From NCBI RefSeq assembly GCF_033118175.1, contig NC_083703.1, positions 81,745,001 through 81,809,000 of the forward strand: a stretch of DNA of 64,000 bases. The letters are read 5' to 3'. Of the stretch, positions 31,146-41,617 are shown in pieces (position 1 is the stretch's first letter; the number at the start of each line of letters is the position of its first letter). The stretch is from Dama dama (lineage: Eukaryota > Chordata > Mammalia > Artiodactyla > Cervidae). The translations under genes were made by a program, and so were the position numbers. The notes beneath the pieces were generated by a model that saw only the letters and a list, made by a program, of their open reading frames with translations, did no database searches and was not told the DNA's origin.

Positions 31146-32331
31146 ACTTTCACTTTTCACTTTCTAGTTACCTGTACCTTAAGTATAACATTAGAATCTT
31201 TCCCCAAAGTCTTGTTGCGGAAGAAACAAGCCATCAGGCACAATGCCTAGCATACAGTAGGCGCTAAAAAGATACATTGTTCCTTGGATGGTGTGACTCA
31301 GACCCCTTCCTGTTTCCCTTCGGATGGTTCTTTAGTGACAGCCTTGATGCTGACAATATTATCACCAGCTGGGACTTGTTGATGGCGTGCAAGTTTCTCT
31401 TGAATAATACATCAGGTTCCTACTGTAAGATATAGCGGGAAGCTGACTATATGTAAAGAGACTGAGGGACTGTGACTTTTTTGAAGTAAATTCTTGGCCA
31501 TGAATCAACAGTTGTAATCTCTCCAGTTTCTCACTCAAGCTTTTTGAAATTCTAGACAAGTCCCCATAACTTACTTTCTGCCTCCTGTAAAGTAAGGTAA
31601 TATGGAATCAACTCATGTAAAAATTGACTGTTAAAACACTTGATAATTCAGTAGATATTTATTGAGCATCTGTAAGGTACTACTCCCTGTTGGAGACATA
31701 AGAAAGTTTATGTGATAAGTCTGCATTTAAAGAACTCTGTAATAATATGAAAGAAAGAGTTGCATTTTGTTCTTTTGTTTTATTCACTCATTCATCTGAC
31801 ACATACTTATCAAGGGCATTTTAGAAAGAATGAAGGAGATAAATATGATATAGTCCTTGACCTCCTTGAGGAGATACAGATTCAAATGATACAGAACTGA
31901 TAAAGTGTGAAATGGAGAAGTCTAGAGGATATGGCTGAAAAAGCACCAAAGATTACAAGAAATACAGAATACTAAACTTATACAGGAAATAAAAAATGCA
32001 TACATTAGAATGTTTATGAAAATATATTACTATCAAGAATGTAAACTGAAGGGTAATTAGGATTTGGTCAAGTTGGAAGATGATGAAAAAAGTTCTCAAA
32101 GAGGAAAATAATGCAAACGTCCCCAAGCTAGTAATTATTTGCTAGGCATTGAGAACAGTGTGGGGCAAGCACAGGTTTTGTTAACAAAGAATTTCCTATC
32201 CATAGTGAAAGCAGGTAAACACATTAAAATTGAGTATGCTTAAAAACAAAGTAGAACTATGTACAGGTGAAAACAAAACACAGAGATGGAAGGATTAAAC
32301 CTTTGTAATAGAGATTTTTTTCTTTTGGTGG
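31146..32331. other. Mostly unique DNA with ancient relics
   Basis: A MIR/L2 tail (ATGCCTAGCATACAGTAGGC) lies near 31240-31265. At 31640-31960 the tract AGATATTTATTGAGCATCTG and, later, TTGACCTCCTTGAGGAGATAC recalls an old L2-associated repeat. No coding signal. Confidence 0.4.
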
Positions 32332-32527
32332 ATTTAGAGCAGGGGTCTCCAATCTCTGGGATCTGAGGTGGAGCTGATGCAATAATAATAGAAATGAAGT
32401 GCACAATCAATATCATGCACTTGAATCATCCTGAAACCTTCCCCCTCCTGCCCCCATCTGCGGATAAATTGAATTCCATAAAACCAGTCCTTGGTGACAA
32501 AAAACACTGAGGACCACTGATTCAGAG
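32332..32527 (-). mobile_element. Non-autonomous hAT-type DNA transposon
   Basis: The element spans 32340-32519, from CAGGGGTCTCCAATCTCTGG to AAACACTGAGGACCACTG. The ends form imperfect inverted repeats (CAGGGGTC and, inverted, CAGTGGTC). Flanking 8-bp ATTTAGAG (32332-32339) and ATTCAGAG (32520-32527), one change, match the 8-bp duplication of hAT transposons. Internal GATCTGAGGTGGAGCTGATG and CATCCTGAAACC recall a common mammalian element whose name I cannot fix. Confidence 0.75.
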
Positions 32528-32544
32528 GACTCAAGACAGGTTTC

Positions 32545-32756
32545 TTTTTTTTTAATTTTTAATTGGAGGACAATTGCTTTATAATATTGTGTTGGTTTCT
32601 GCCATACATCGTGAGTCAGCCGTAGGTATACACGTGTTCCCTCCCTCTTGAACCTCCTTTCCACATCCTACCACATCCCAACACTCTGTGTTGGGATAGA
32701 GTTAGAGTTTGGGCTCCCTGCATCATATAGCAACTCCCACTGCTTATCTGTTTATT
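32545..32756 (-). mobile_element. L1 3' UTR, left part of a split copy
   Basis: AATTGGAGGACAATTGCTTTA, ATATTGTGTTGGTTTCTGCC, GTGAGTCAGCCGTAGGTATAC and CCTTGAACCTCC-type text are the antisense L1 3' end. It breaks in the ACTCCCACTG region and resumes at 33352. Confidence 0.88.
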
Positions 32757-33351
32757 TTCTTTGGTTCCAAAATCAATGCAAATGGCGACTGCAGCCATGA
32801 AATTAAAAGACACTTGTTACTTGGAAGGAAAGCTAGGACAAACCTAGACAGCATACTAAAAAGCAGAGACATTAATTTGCCAGCAAATTTCCATCTAGTC
32901 AAAGCTATGGTGTTTCCAGTAGTCAGGTATGGATGTGAAAGTTGGACCATAAAGAAGGCTGAGCTCTGAAGAATTGATGCTTTTGAACTGTGGTGTTGGA
33001 GAAGACTCTTGAGAGTCCCTTGGACTGCAAGAAGATCCAACCAGTCCATCCTAAAGGAAATCAGTCCTGAATATTCATTTGAAGGACTGATGCTGAAGCT
33101 GAAGCTCCAATGTTTTGGCCACCAAAATATTGATGCAAAGAACTGACTCTTATGCTGGGAAAGACTGAAGGCAGGAGGAGAAGGGGACGACGGAGAACGA
33201 GATGGTTGGATGGCATCACCGACTCAATGGACATGAGTTTGAGCAAGCTCTGGGAGATGGTGATGGACAGGGCAGCCTGGCGCGCTGCAGTCCACGGGGT
33301 CGCAAAGAGTCGGACACGACTGAGCACTGAGTGACTGAACAGCAGCAGCCT
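32757..33351 (+). mobile_element. BovB LINE inserted in L1
   Basis: Sense BovB from TTCCAAAATCAATGCAAATGG through AACCAGTCCATCCTAAAGG and GAGAAGGGGACGACGGAG to ACTGAGCACTGAGTGACTG. About 30 bp near 33125 are altered (AAAATATTGATGCAAAGAAC). The frame is broken by a TGA after GGCTGAGCTC. Confidence 0.93.
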
Positions 33352-33685
33352 TGTTCTCCGTACGGTGATGCACATATTTCAGTGCTCGTCTCTCCATTTG
33401 TCCCACCCTCTCCTTCCCCTACTGTGTCCACCAGCCTGTTCTGCATGTCTGCGTTTCCATTGCTGCCCTGCAAATAGGCTCATCAGTACCGTCTTTCTAG
33501 ATGCCATATATATGCGTTAGTATATGATATTTGTTTCTTTCTTTCTGACTTACTGCACTCTGTGTAATAGGCTCTAGATTCATCCTCCTCAGTAGAACTG
33601 ACTCAAATGCTTTCCTTTTTATGGATGAATAATATTCTATTGTGCAGATGTAGCTCAGCTTCTTTATCCATTCATTTGAAGACAG
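33352..33685 (-). mobile_element. L1, right part of the split copy
   Basis: Resumes with GGTGATGCACATATTTCAGTG, then CTCATCAGTACCGTCTTTC, GCGTTAGTATATGATATTTG, AATAGGCTCTAGATTCATCC and ATGGATGAATAATATTCTATTG: antisense end of ORF2 and start of the 3' UTR. Confidence 0.9.
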
Positions 33686-34130
33686 GTTTCTTGGGAAGGT
33701 TGTGTTTTATGGTTGAAATGAGAGTTTTCGAGATGGACAAGAGTGGGAGGGTCCCTTCAGCAGAGTCATCAACACAGGGACGTGTGGACATGCAAAACAG
33801 TCCGTGTCCTCACGGGTGAGAGTTTGGAGCTGCTGGAACCTAAGGGTAGTGCAGGGACTGATGAGGGAAGAAAGCAGAGTGGCGGATACAGATCTGTTAG
33901 CAAAGGCCTCACGTCCCAAGCTAAAGAGGTTGGCGTCTGGGGGGCAGACATGGCGTGGGGACACAGGCTTACTGAAGGAAGGGAACTTGCCTGGGACAGC
34001 GGCGTGCCATCCTCTCAGGTCAGGTTCCCAGAACCAGATTTAGAGATGAGGATCCGTGAGACCATCAGAGGAGGAATTGGTCAGGAAGTGTGGGAAGCAG
34101 AACACTGCAGAGGATTTGGCGGGGGGGACT
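33686..34130. other. Diverged ancient repeat-like DNA
   Basis: Phrases such as AGTGCAGGGACTGATGAGGG and AGAAAGCAGAGTGGCGGATAC resemble an unnamed old repeat like that at 10161-10639. A 138-codon frame crosses it without a known domain. Confidence 0.35.
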
Positions 34131-34335
34131 GTGTGCTCAGTCGCTTCAGTTATGTCTGATTTTTTGTGACCCCATGGACTGTAGCTCACCAGGCTCCTCT
34201 GTCCATGGGGACTCTCCAGGCAAGAATACGGGAGTGGGTTGCCACGCCTTCCTCTAGGGGATCTTCTCAACCCAGGGGTGGAACCTGCGTCTCTTATGCC
34301 TGCATTAGCAGGTTCTTTACCACTAGTGCCACCTG
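34131..34335 (-). mobile_element. Bov-tA SINE
   Basis: GTGTGCTCAGTCGCTTCAG to CCACTAGTGCCACCTGG. The flanks TTTGGCGGGGGGG and TTTTGGCAGTGGGGGG are alike and may be a diverged target duplication. Confidence 0.92.
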
Positions 34336-35149
34336 GTTTTGGCAGTGGGGGGTTCTAAACCCCACAGACAGTATCCTCAGCGTGACCCTGCAGGGGACTC
34401 TAGAAGGTAGGTTATGTCTCAGAGTCATCCCAGCCTCAGCCAAGAGAGTTGAGCTTTTACACCCTTGCATGCGTCAGTCATTGGCTAAAGAGTGAGCTTG
34501 TAAAGACATTTAACCTTCCCGCTCTCTACTTCAGTGGGCAAAGTGGCTTCAGAGGAAAGACATAGAGGAAGGGGTTTGTGGGCAAAAGCACGCTGCAGCT
34601 TGACAGGTGTGGTGAGTGCCTCAGAGGGAACGTGAGTGAAATGCCATGAGTTCATTGGCGTTAAAACTAGTGGGTGCCAATGTTGGTCCATAAATGCAGA
34701 GCTGATCTCTTCTCTAGTACCGTAAAAATTTTTAATCTTAGGCAATTTGGAGATTCTTAATCTTCTATCTTGAGTTATGTCTAAAACTTAGATCATAAAA
34801 CGCCAAGGCCTGGGAGGAGGAATGGACATCTTGTTCTGAGTGTCTGTGGAGACGTGCCTTGCCTGGCCTGTCTGGTTATCAGTTACCTGGCTACACAGGT
34901 AACCATGGAGACACTCCACCTCCTCCTAAGGTCGGTGAGCCTCTGCTGGCTCAGTACCTCTTGGGCTGATGGAGTCTCTTCACTGTTCTACTCCATGCTG
35001 TTTGTGTGAAACCCTCACAGGATGTTGTTTAAGTCCTGTGTAGACATGCACACTATTGCTGCTGCTATTCTTGTTTTCCTATGGAGACATTCTGCCTCCC
35101 TGGGACTTTACCTAAGAAATAAGGCCCAGGACACCTCTGCTCTTGGATT
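34336..35149. other. Unique DNA
   Basis: No repeat recognised. The inverted repeat at 34882-34903 is described separately. Confidence 0.35.
34882..34903. repeat. Short inverted repeat with E-box cores
   Basis: GTTACCTG and CAGGTAAC are perfect inverted copies separated by 6 bp. Each half contains the CAGGTA core bound by ZEB/SNAI-type zinc-finger repressors. A binding role is inference. Confidence 0.4.
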
Positions 35150-35445
35150 TTCAAATTTTTTTTAAGAAAAGATTTATTTTTTGGCTGTACGAGGTCTTCA
35201 CTGCTACACTCAAGCCTCTCTATTTGTGGCCAGTGGGGGTCCTGGTTGTCGTGGGCCTCGGGCTGCTCATCGTGGAGGCTTGCCGTATGGAGCACAGCTC
35301 TAGGGCGTGTGGGCAGGCTTCAGTGATCATAGCTCACGGGCGCAGTGGCCCCACAGCTGGTGGGGTCCTCCTGGGGCAGGGACTGAACCCGTGTCCCCTG
35401 CATGAGAAGGTGGGTTCTTAACTCCCGGGCCACCAGGGAAGCCCT
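35150..35445 (-). mobile_element. CHR-type SINE
   Basis: T-rich tail complement, GATTTATTTTTTGGCTGTACG, CAGGGACTGAACCCGTGTCC, GCATGAGAAGGTGGGTTC and CGGGCCACCAGGGAAGCCC. The middle is strongly diverged. Confidence 0.85.
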
Positions 35446-35617
35446 GGACTTCACGTCTTTGGGGAGCTGGCCAGTCTCCAATCTGTAAGAATACTGCCCA
35501 CAGATCTTTTCTCCAGGACCCATAGAGAAGCCGTACTCAAATGATTTAACCTCCGATTTTCACCCTTCTGTCTGCACTGAGAAAAGCTTTTACTAGGGAG
35601 AGACGGACAAGTTATGC

Positions 35618-35775
35618 TCCCAGTGATTTTATTTTATTTATTTATTTTTTTCAGATCTTTTCCCATTTCGTTTATTATAGAATATTGAATACAGTTTCCT
35701 GTGCCAACAGTGGGTAGTGTGTTCATGTCAAGGTCAAATTCCCAACCTTTCCTTTTGTCAGTGTTTTTTAAAAAA
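35618..35775 (-). mobile_element. L1 3' UTR fragment
   Basis: TTTATTTTTTTCAGATCTTTTC, CCATTTCGTTTATTATAGAAT, ATTGAATACAGTTTCCTGTG and TCATGTCAAGGTCAAATTCCC give the antisense L1 3' end. Confidence 0.75.
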
Positions 35776-36659
35776 AAGAAACCAGTGGGGGCTCCTTTTG
35801 TTCTTGTTCCTACCATTACATTCCTTTCCAGAGGCAACGAGCAGAGAAAAATACAGCAGTGCGCAGAGATTAAAGACAGAGGAGAGAAGAAAAATACTAG
35901 GGAAAATGAATGATAAACATTTCCAAAATATTATCATAACACCCAGAGAGATAGCAGCAAGAATATTTTCTCGATTTTGCCCGTGATCTAAATTTCATCC
36001 CCCTTCCTTTTGTTTCATTTAACATCTGTACATGTCAGCCTAGACTGTGCATTAGAAGCACTTGGGGGAGGGGGGCTATAAAGACATACTAGTGTCTGGA
36101 TCCCAGACCAATCACATCAGGGTATCTAGTAGTGTGGTCCAAATATCAGTATTTTTTCACCTCTGTGTTATCCCAGTTTAGGCCGAAGGGAGTGGGAACA
36201 ATGGTGCTATGGGTTTTTATTGCTTATAAGTACTGCAGTGACAATGCCGGGGAGAGCAGCTGGCCAGAAAACCTGCTCACCCTGCCTGTCAACCCCGAGA
36301 ACGGTCACACCAGTGGCAGAATTTATCAACTCCCATTGTGTTTCCAGGTGAAGTCCCATCTGACGCCCAGCGTTCCCAAGAAACTTTTAGTTTCAAGCTG
36401 TATTTCTTGATTTGAATGCATTCTTTGTCAGCTTTACAATCATTTAATGGTATGTGATAATATATTAAAATATTAAAGGTGAAACAAATTCACACTGTTT
36501 CAGATTATATTACTGAATATGAAGTACTTACAGGAAAGGTAAAGCAACATGTTCTTCGCTTTGTGTTTGCTTATTAGCATGGAAAAATGACTTTTTGGTC
36601 CAGAAGATACCTGAATGAGCCAATACAGTGCCTTGATTAAAACCATGAGTGTTTTGTGG
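35776..36659. other. Unique DNA with a MER5-like relic
   Basis: At about 36025-36130 GACTGTGCATTAGAAGCACTTG, GTGTCTGGATCCCAGACC and GTAGTGTGGTCC resemble a MER5 element. Otherwise nothing. The 92-codon frame at 36132-36410 is unrecognised. Confidence 0.4.
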
Positions 36660-37875
36660 GGGGATAATTTTTAAAATTCTATTTATTTTTAATGGAAGGA
36701 TAGTTGCTTTGCAGTGTTGTGTTGCTTTCTGCCAAATATCAGCATGGAGGCATATGTCCCCTCCGCCTTGAACCTCCTCCCGCCCCGCCCCCCTCCCCAC
36801 CCCACCCCTCTAGGTTGTTACAGAGCCCCACGTTGATTCCCTGAGTCATACGGGAAACTCCCACTGGCTGTCTGTTCTACACGTGGTGATGTATGTTTCC
36901 ACGTTACTCCCTTCACACCTCCCACCCTCTCCTTCCTCCCAGCCCACCACGTCCATAAGTCTGTTCTCTATGTCTGTGTCTCCACTGCTGTCCTGTAAAT
37001 AATTTCATCAGTACCATCTTTCTAGGTTCCGTGTATATGCATTAGTATATGATATTTGTTTTTCTCTTTCTGACTTACTTCACTCTGTATAATAGGCTCC
37101 AGGTTCATCCACCTCAGGTGCATTTCTTTTCATGGCTGAGTAATATTCCATTGTATATATGCACCAGAGCTTCTTTATCCATTCATCTGTTGATGGACAT
37201 CTAGGTTGCTTCCGTGTCCTAGTTATTGTAAATAGAACGTCAATGAACATTGGGGTGCATATGTCTTTTTCAATTTTGGCTTCCTCAGAGTATATGCCTA
37301 GCAGTGGGATTGCTGGGTCATATGGTGGTTTTATTCTTAGTTTTTTAAGCAATCTTCATACTGTCTTCCATAGTAGCTGTATCAATTTACATTCCCACCA
37401 ACAGCGCAGGAGGATTCCCTTTTCTCCACACCCTCTCCAGCATTTATTTTTTACAGACTTTTTGATCATGGTCATTCTGACTGGTGTGAGGTGATATCTC
37501 ATTGTAGTTTTGATTTGCATTTATCTAATAATGAGCAGTGTTGAGCATCTCTTCATTTGTTTGTTAGCCATCCATATATCTTCTTTGGAGAAATGTCTAT
37601 TTAGGTCTTTTCCCCACCTTTTGATTGGGTTGTTTGTTTTTCTAGTATTGACTTATATGAGCTGCTTGTATGTTTTGGAAATTAATCCTTTGTCAGCTGT
37701 TTCATTTGCTGTTATTTTCTCCCATTCTGAGGGTTATCTTCACCTTGTTTATAGTTTCCTTTGCTGTGTAAAATCTTTTAAGTTTAATTAGGTCCCACTT
37801 GTTTATTTTTGTTTTTATTTCCATTACTCTAGGAGGTGGGTTATAGAGGATCTTGCTGTGATTTATGTCAGAGAG
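36660..37875 (-). mobile_element. L1 LINE, 3' 1.2 kb
   Basis: The largest L1 piece here. Left to right, antisense: 3' UTR (TAATGGAAGGATAGTTGC, GTTGTGTTGCTTTCTGCC), polypyrimidine tract near 36779-36812, GGCTGAGTAATATTCCATTG, TGCTTCCGTGTCCTAG, ATTGCTGGGTCATATGG, CATTCCCACCAACAGC, TAGTTTTGATTTGCATTT, and on to GATCTTGCTGTGATTTATG. It abuts a MIR at 37877. Confidence 0.95.
37080..37352 (-). pseudogene. L1 ORF2 C-terminal fragment
   Basis: On the minus strand 90 codons read as the familiar end of L1 ORF2p: YDPAIPLLGIYSEEAK, DICTPMFIDVLFT, KQPRCPSTDEWIKKLW, YIYTMEYYSA-like. ORF2p is the L1 endonuclease/reverse transcriptase; this part is the Cys-rich C-terminal end, without catalytic residues. 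The frame is broken on its 5' side (37353-37875 continues in other frames) and the protein is incomplete, so it is dead. Confidence 0.92.
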
Positions 37876-37876
37876 T

Positions 37877-37967
37877 TAAAACCATAGGTTTTGAAACAGA
37901 CAAACTCAGGTCCGAGCCTGGCGTCTGTGGCCACAGTCCATCGAGTGTCCACGTGTTGGTCATTTGC
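37877..37967 (+). mobile_element. MIR SINE relic, 5' part
   Basis: ACCATAGGTTTTGAAACAGAC, AACTCAGGTCCGAGCCTGGCG give the first third of MIR, cut on the right by a Bov-tA. Confidence 0.6.
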
Positions 37968-38142
37968 ACACCTACCAAAGAAGAGACGTGGTTTCAATTC
38001 CTGGGTCGGGAAGATCCCCTGGAGAAGAAAATGTCAACTCACTCCAGTCTTCTTGCCTGGGAAGTCCCATGGACAGAGGAGCCTGGGGACTACAGTCCAC
38101 AGGGCGGCAAAGAGGCAGATACGACTTAGTGACTAAACAACA
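37968..38142 (+). mobile_element. Bov-tA SINE, head partly missing
   Basis: Starts just before the B-box (GACGTGGTTTCAATTCC) and ends ATACGACTTAGTGACTAAAC. Confidence 0.9.
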
Positions 38143-38262
38143 AAGCAAGGATTTTTGGAAGGATTCAGTGTGACGGGCTGATAGATCATTTGGCTCACAG
38201 TGAAGGCTCAAGGAATGGCTATCCTGTTTTTTCCTCAGTTTTCCCACTGTGATACACATAAG

Positions 38263-38460
38263 CGCTTCCCCAGTGGCTCAGCGGTAAAGAATCTGCCTGC
38301 CAATGCAGGAGATGCAGGTTTGATCTCTGGGTCGGGAGGAACCCCTGGCGAAGGGAATGGCTACCCACTCTAGTGTTCTTGCCTGGGAAATCCCAGGGAC
38401 AGTGCAGCCTGGCAAGCATGGAGTGCAAAACGGTCAGACATGACGTAGTGGCTGGACGGC
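38263..38460 (+). mobile_element. Bov-tA SINE
   Basis: GCGCTTCCCCAGTGGCTCAG to CAGACATGACGTAGTGGC. It runs directly into CpG-rich DNA. Confidence 0.92.
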
Positions 38461-38945
38461 GGCGACAGGGCAGGTATACAGACGCCCCTGCGGGCAGCAG
38501 CGAGGGCGCCGGCCCGGCGCGCGCAGCCTGCTGCCTGACCTTCCAGCCGTACGCCGCGTGCGTCTGTTCAGAAGCGGACACACACACGTGTGCTGTGTGC
38601 ACGCACGGACACCTGACACCCGTGAGCTTCTGCGGCTCTAATCCTCAAACCACAGGCTGTTTCCAGGACTCCAGATTGTGTCCAACACTGATGGACAATT
38701 ATCGCCTTTCAGCGCGGGGTGATCGGTGCCCAGCTGCGGAAATCTCTCAGACGCGTTTCATCCGAGGCTCGTTTGTCATGTCTGAGGAAAAGGGACTGAG
38801 TTTCCTCAGCGCAGTCGGCACGGCAGGCCGCCGGGCGGGGTCCCCTCGCCCTGCGCTGGCTCCAGTTGATCCCCACCCCCAGCGCTCTCTGCGGCAGCCA
38901 CGGGCCTGCGTCTTTCTCATTAATATTTGGTGGCGAGCGTGACGA
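38440..38945. promoter_or_regulatory. CpG-rich patch, possible regulatory element
   Basis: Two dense parts: 38450-38600 (GGGCGCCGGCCCGGCGCGCGC) and 38700-38945 (CGCCTTTCAGCGCGGGG, CCGCCGGGCGGGG, ending TTAATATTTGGTGGCGAGCG). A 189-codon frame (38373-38942) begins inside the SINE and has no known domain. CpG retention suggests a germline-unmethylated or GC-conversion-prone segment. Confidence 0.35.
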
Positions 38946-39447
38946 CAGCCGCAGAGTGAGTGAGTAGCAGTGAGTATTCCAGGTCAGGTGTGGACTCTAT
39001 CATTTGCAGCATCAAAATAGGAAGGGCTGTGATCTGGGACGAAAGAGGCTCATCGGATAAAAATGAAATAATACGGTAATAAGTTCTGTGTTAATTTTTA
39101 GAATCATAAACACATCTAGTACGGAGTGAGATCAAGTGAAAACAAGCTAAAACTCCATCCCAGGTGTGGCACATGGTTTTATAAAAATGGTTAAATAAAA
39201 GGGCCTGCATGTTCCGTTTTTACCTGATACTGGTTCCAGAAAATGCAAAAGGGTCATAATGGAGGGCAAAGACATTCCTTGGCTGGAATTGTATTTTATT
39301 TGTCAGGTTTCAGTGACGTGCTTACTTTAATGCTGGGCTTGATGTGCTGGTATCACAGTGAGGAGATGAATAATAATAGCACCAGAAATCTTACACCACT
39401 AGTGTTAGGAAAACAGTAACAGTAACATTGAGTGTCTAATACCTGCT
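38946..39447. other. Unique DNA
   Basis: AT-rich after 39000; nothing recognised. Confidence 0.35.
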
Positions 39448-39648
39448 TGTGCGCATGTGCGCTCAGCTGTGTCCAACTCTTTGTGACCCCACGGACTGTA
39501 GCTCACCAGGCTCCTCTGACTGTGGAATTCTCCAGGCAAAAATAGTGGAGTGGTTGCCATGTCCTCCTCCAGGGGACCTTCCCCACCCAGGGACTGAACC
39601 CGCATCTCCTGTATTGGCAAGTGGATTTTTTTCCCACCTAGCCACCAT
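39448..39648 (-). mobile_element. Bov-tA SINE
   Basis: GTGCGCATGTGCGCTCAGC to TTTTTCCCACCTAGCCACC. The head's last segment is diverged. Confidence 0.92.
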
Positions 39649-40053
39649 GTACCCTACTCTGACTAAATGTGCTTTATCTCAGTTGGCAAGGGTCCCCGCT
39701 CTCTAGACGGAAATCTTCACGTTAGAAGATCAGCTCTGCCTGGTGCATGCTCTCTGACGGCGCACTGTCATGGTGCTTGTTGTAATCATATTTATTAATA
39801 GTGTTAAGTGCAGAAATCTTGTGAGAGGAGAATGGAGTGTTGTGAGCCTCCGGTAAGGTCAGCCTCCAAGCTGAAAAGTTACCTTGAATATCAGCCTGTG
39901 CACTGACTGAATTTGCAAACCTGAGCTTTGCGGTGATCTACCTACACTTTGGGAATTCCGTTCCTCTTTGCTCTGTTTATGGTGTTTGTTTCTTAAAAGC
40001 ACCATCTAAATTTATATGAATTTAAGACAAACACAGCAACGTATTTGCAACAA
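39649..40053. other. Unique DNA
   Basis: Repeat-free; 39770-39960 (TTGTTGTAATCATATTTATTAAT, GTGATCTACCTACAC) may be a conserved element, unproven. Confidence 0.3.
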
Positions 40054-40265
40054 AGGGCTCCCCAGGTGGTGTTAGTGGTAAAGAATCTGCCTGCCAAGGT
40101 AGGAAATGCAAGAGATGCGGGTTTGATCCCTGGGTCAGCAAGATCTCCTTGAGGAGAAAATACCAACCCACTCCAGTGTTCTTGCCTGGGAAATCCCGTG
40201 GACGGAGGAGCCTGGCGGGCTGCAGACCGTGGGGTCACAGAGCCAGAGACGGCTGAGCGCAGCAT
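40054..40265 (+). mobile_element. Bov-tA SINE
   Basis: GGCTCCCCAGGTGGTGTTAG to AGCCAGAGACGGCTGAGCGC, full length. Confidence 0.92.
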
Positions 40266-40980
40266 AGCAGTGACTCTCCAGGGACTGAGGAGTGGGGTCA
40301 GCGTCTTATCCTGCCTCGTTTTGTCTTCATCATCATCCACCCCAGGAAACTTTTTAGACATTTTCTCCTAATTGCCTTCCTGCGCCCCATACAATTTTAA
40401 TAGCACAAAATACATGGAATATGCATTTTTGTTCTGTATATGGATGTCTGATCTACACAGAGGAGGAGTGAGATTGTTTTCATTTCCCCAAGGAACTTCC
40501 TTTTGCCCCTTTGGGGGTGATGTAGCTTCCACTGAGAATGCACGTCGTGGACCTGGGCTGCCTGGAGCTTGGTACAAAGACAGACTTGCCTTTAACCTTG
40601 AAGGCCTAGAACCCAGAGGGGATGGGAAGCGCTAAACTTAGGAAGAGAGAGCTTTAACTCCGCTGCCAACAGGCCTGGGGACGGGATGTGTGCTCTGGAG
40701 AGTGCCCTCCAGGGAGACCAGGCCTGGGGCTGCAGGGAAGACCTCGCGAAGAAAGAAGAGTTTGAACCTGGAAGCCCAGGGCGGAAGGCAGGGCCGGTGT
40801 GCACGCGGAGACACCCTGAGCAGCATCCGCGGCGGGGAGGAGCTGTTGTGTTGAGGAGCAGCGGAGGCTGGTTTCCTCCCCGGAGTCTCTGCGAGCCCTT
40901 GGGCCTGGGGACTCCCGGGGGTGGCCGTGCTGCTGGACAGGCCTCGGTCTTCAGACCCGTGGGGAGCCTCTGAGATTCTT
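40266..40980. other. Unique DNA with GC-rich right half
   Basis: 40680-40975 is GC-rich with moderate CpG (CATCCGCGGCGGGGAGGAGC). Overlapping frames on both strands have no known domain. Confidence 0.35.
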
Positions 40981-41071
40981 TTAAGTTAGCTTAATTTATT
41001 TTTGTTAGTTTAATTAAATTAAATTAACTAATTAAGTTAAATTATTTAAGTTAAATTTGTTGGTTTAATTC
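40981..41071. repeat. TTAA-rich low-complexity tract
   Basis: Units such as TTAATTAAATTAAATTAAC. AATTTATTTTT at 40993-41003 recurs at 41343-41353, on the far side of the BovB. Confidence 0.75.
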
Positions 41072-41342
41072 ATTGGAAGGACTGATGCTGAAGCTGAAGC
41101 TCTAATACTTTGGCCACCTGATGGGAAGACCTAACTTGTTGGAAAGGACCCTGATGCTGGGAAAGACTGAAGGCGGGAGGAGAAGGGGATGACAGAGGAT
41201 GAGTTGGTTGGATGGCCTCACCAACTCAATGGACATGAGTTTGAGTAAACTCTGGGAGTTGGTGAAGGACAGGGAGGCCTGATGTCCTGCAGTCCATGGG
41301 GTAGCAAAGAGTCAGACACAACTGAGCGACTGAACTGAACTG
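41072..41342 (+). mobile_element. BovB LINE 3' end
   Basis: TTCATTGGAAGGACTGATGC through GAGAAGGGGATGACAGAGG to GAGCGACTGAACTGAACTG. It separates the TTAA-rich tract from the T-rich tail complement of the next SINE. Confidence 0.94.
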
Positions 41343-41344
41343 AA

Positions 41345-41617
41345 TTTATTTTTAATTTATTATCTTTTTATGGTTTATTCATTTATTTTCGGTTGCGCTG
41401 GCTTTTGTTGCATGCGTGGGCTTTCTCCAGTTGCAGTGAGGCTGCTTACTGAGGCGGCTTCTCTTGGTGGGGAGCGTGGGCTCTGGGCCGAGTGGGCGTC
41501 AGTGGGCGTGGCCCACAGGCTTAGTTGCTCTGCGGAATCTTCCTGGACCGGGGATCAAGCTCGTGTCTCCTGCACTGGCAGCGGGATGCTCATCCACTGA
41601 CCTCCAGGGAAGCCCGG
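41345..41617 (-). mobile_element. CHR-type SINE
   Basis: TTATTTTCGGTTGCGCTGGC, CATGCGTGGGCTTTCTCC, GCTTAGTTGCTCTGCGG, CCGGGGATCAAGCTCGTG, ACCTCCAGGGAAGCCC. The 199-codon frame beginning at 41464 is within this SINE and runs on by chance. Confidence 0.88.

Noticed and set aside
38373..38942. A 189-codon open frame
   Set aside because: It starts in a Bov-tA body and stays open because of high GC; no recognised domain.
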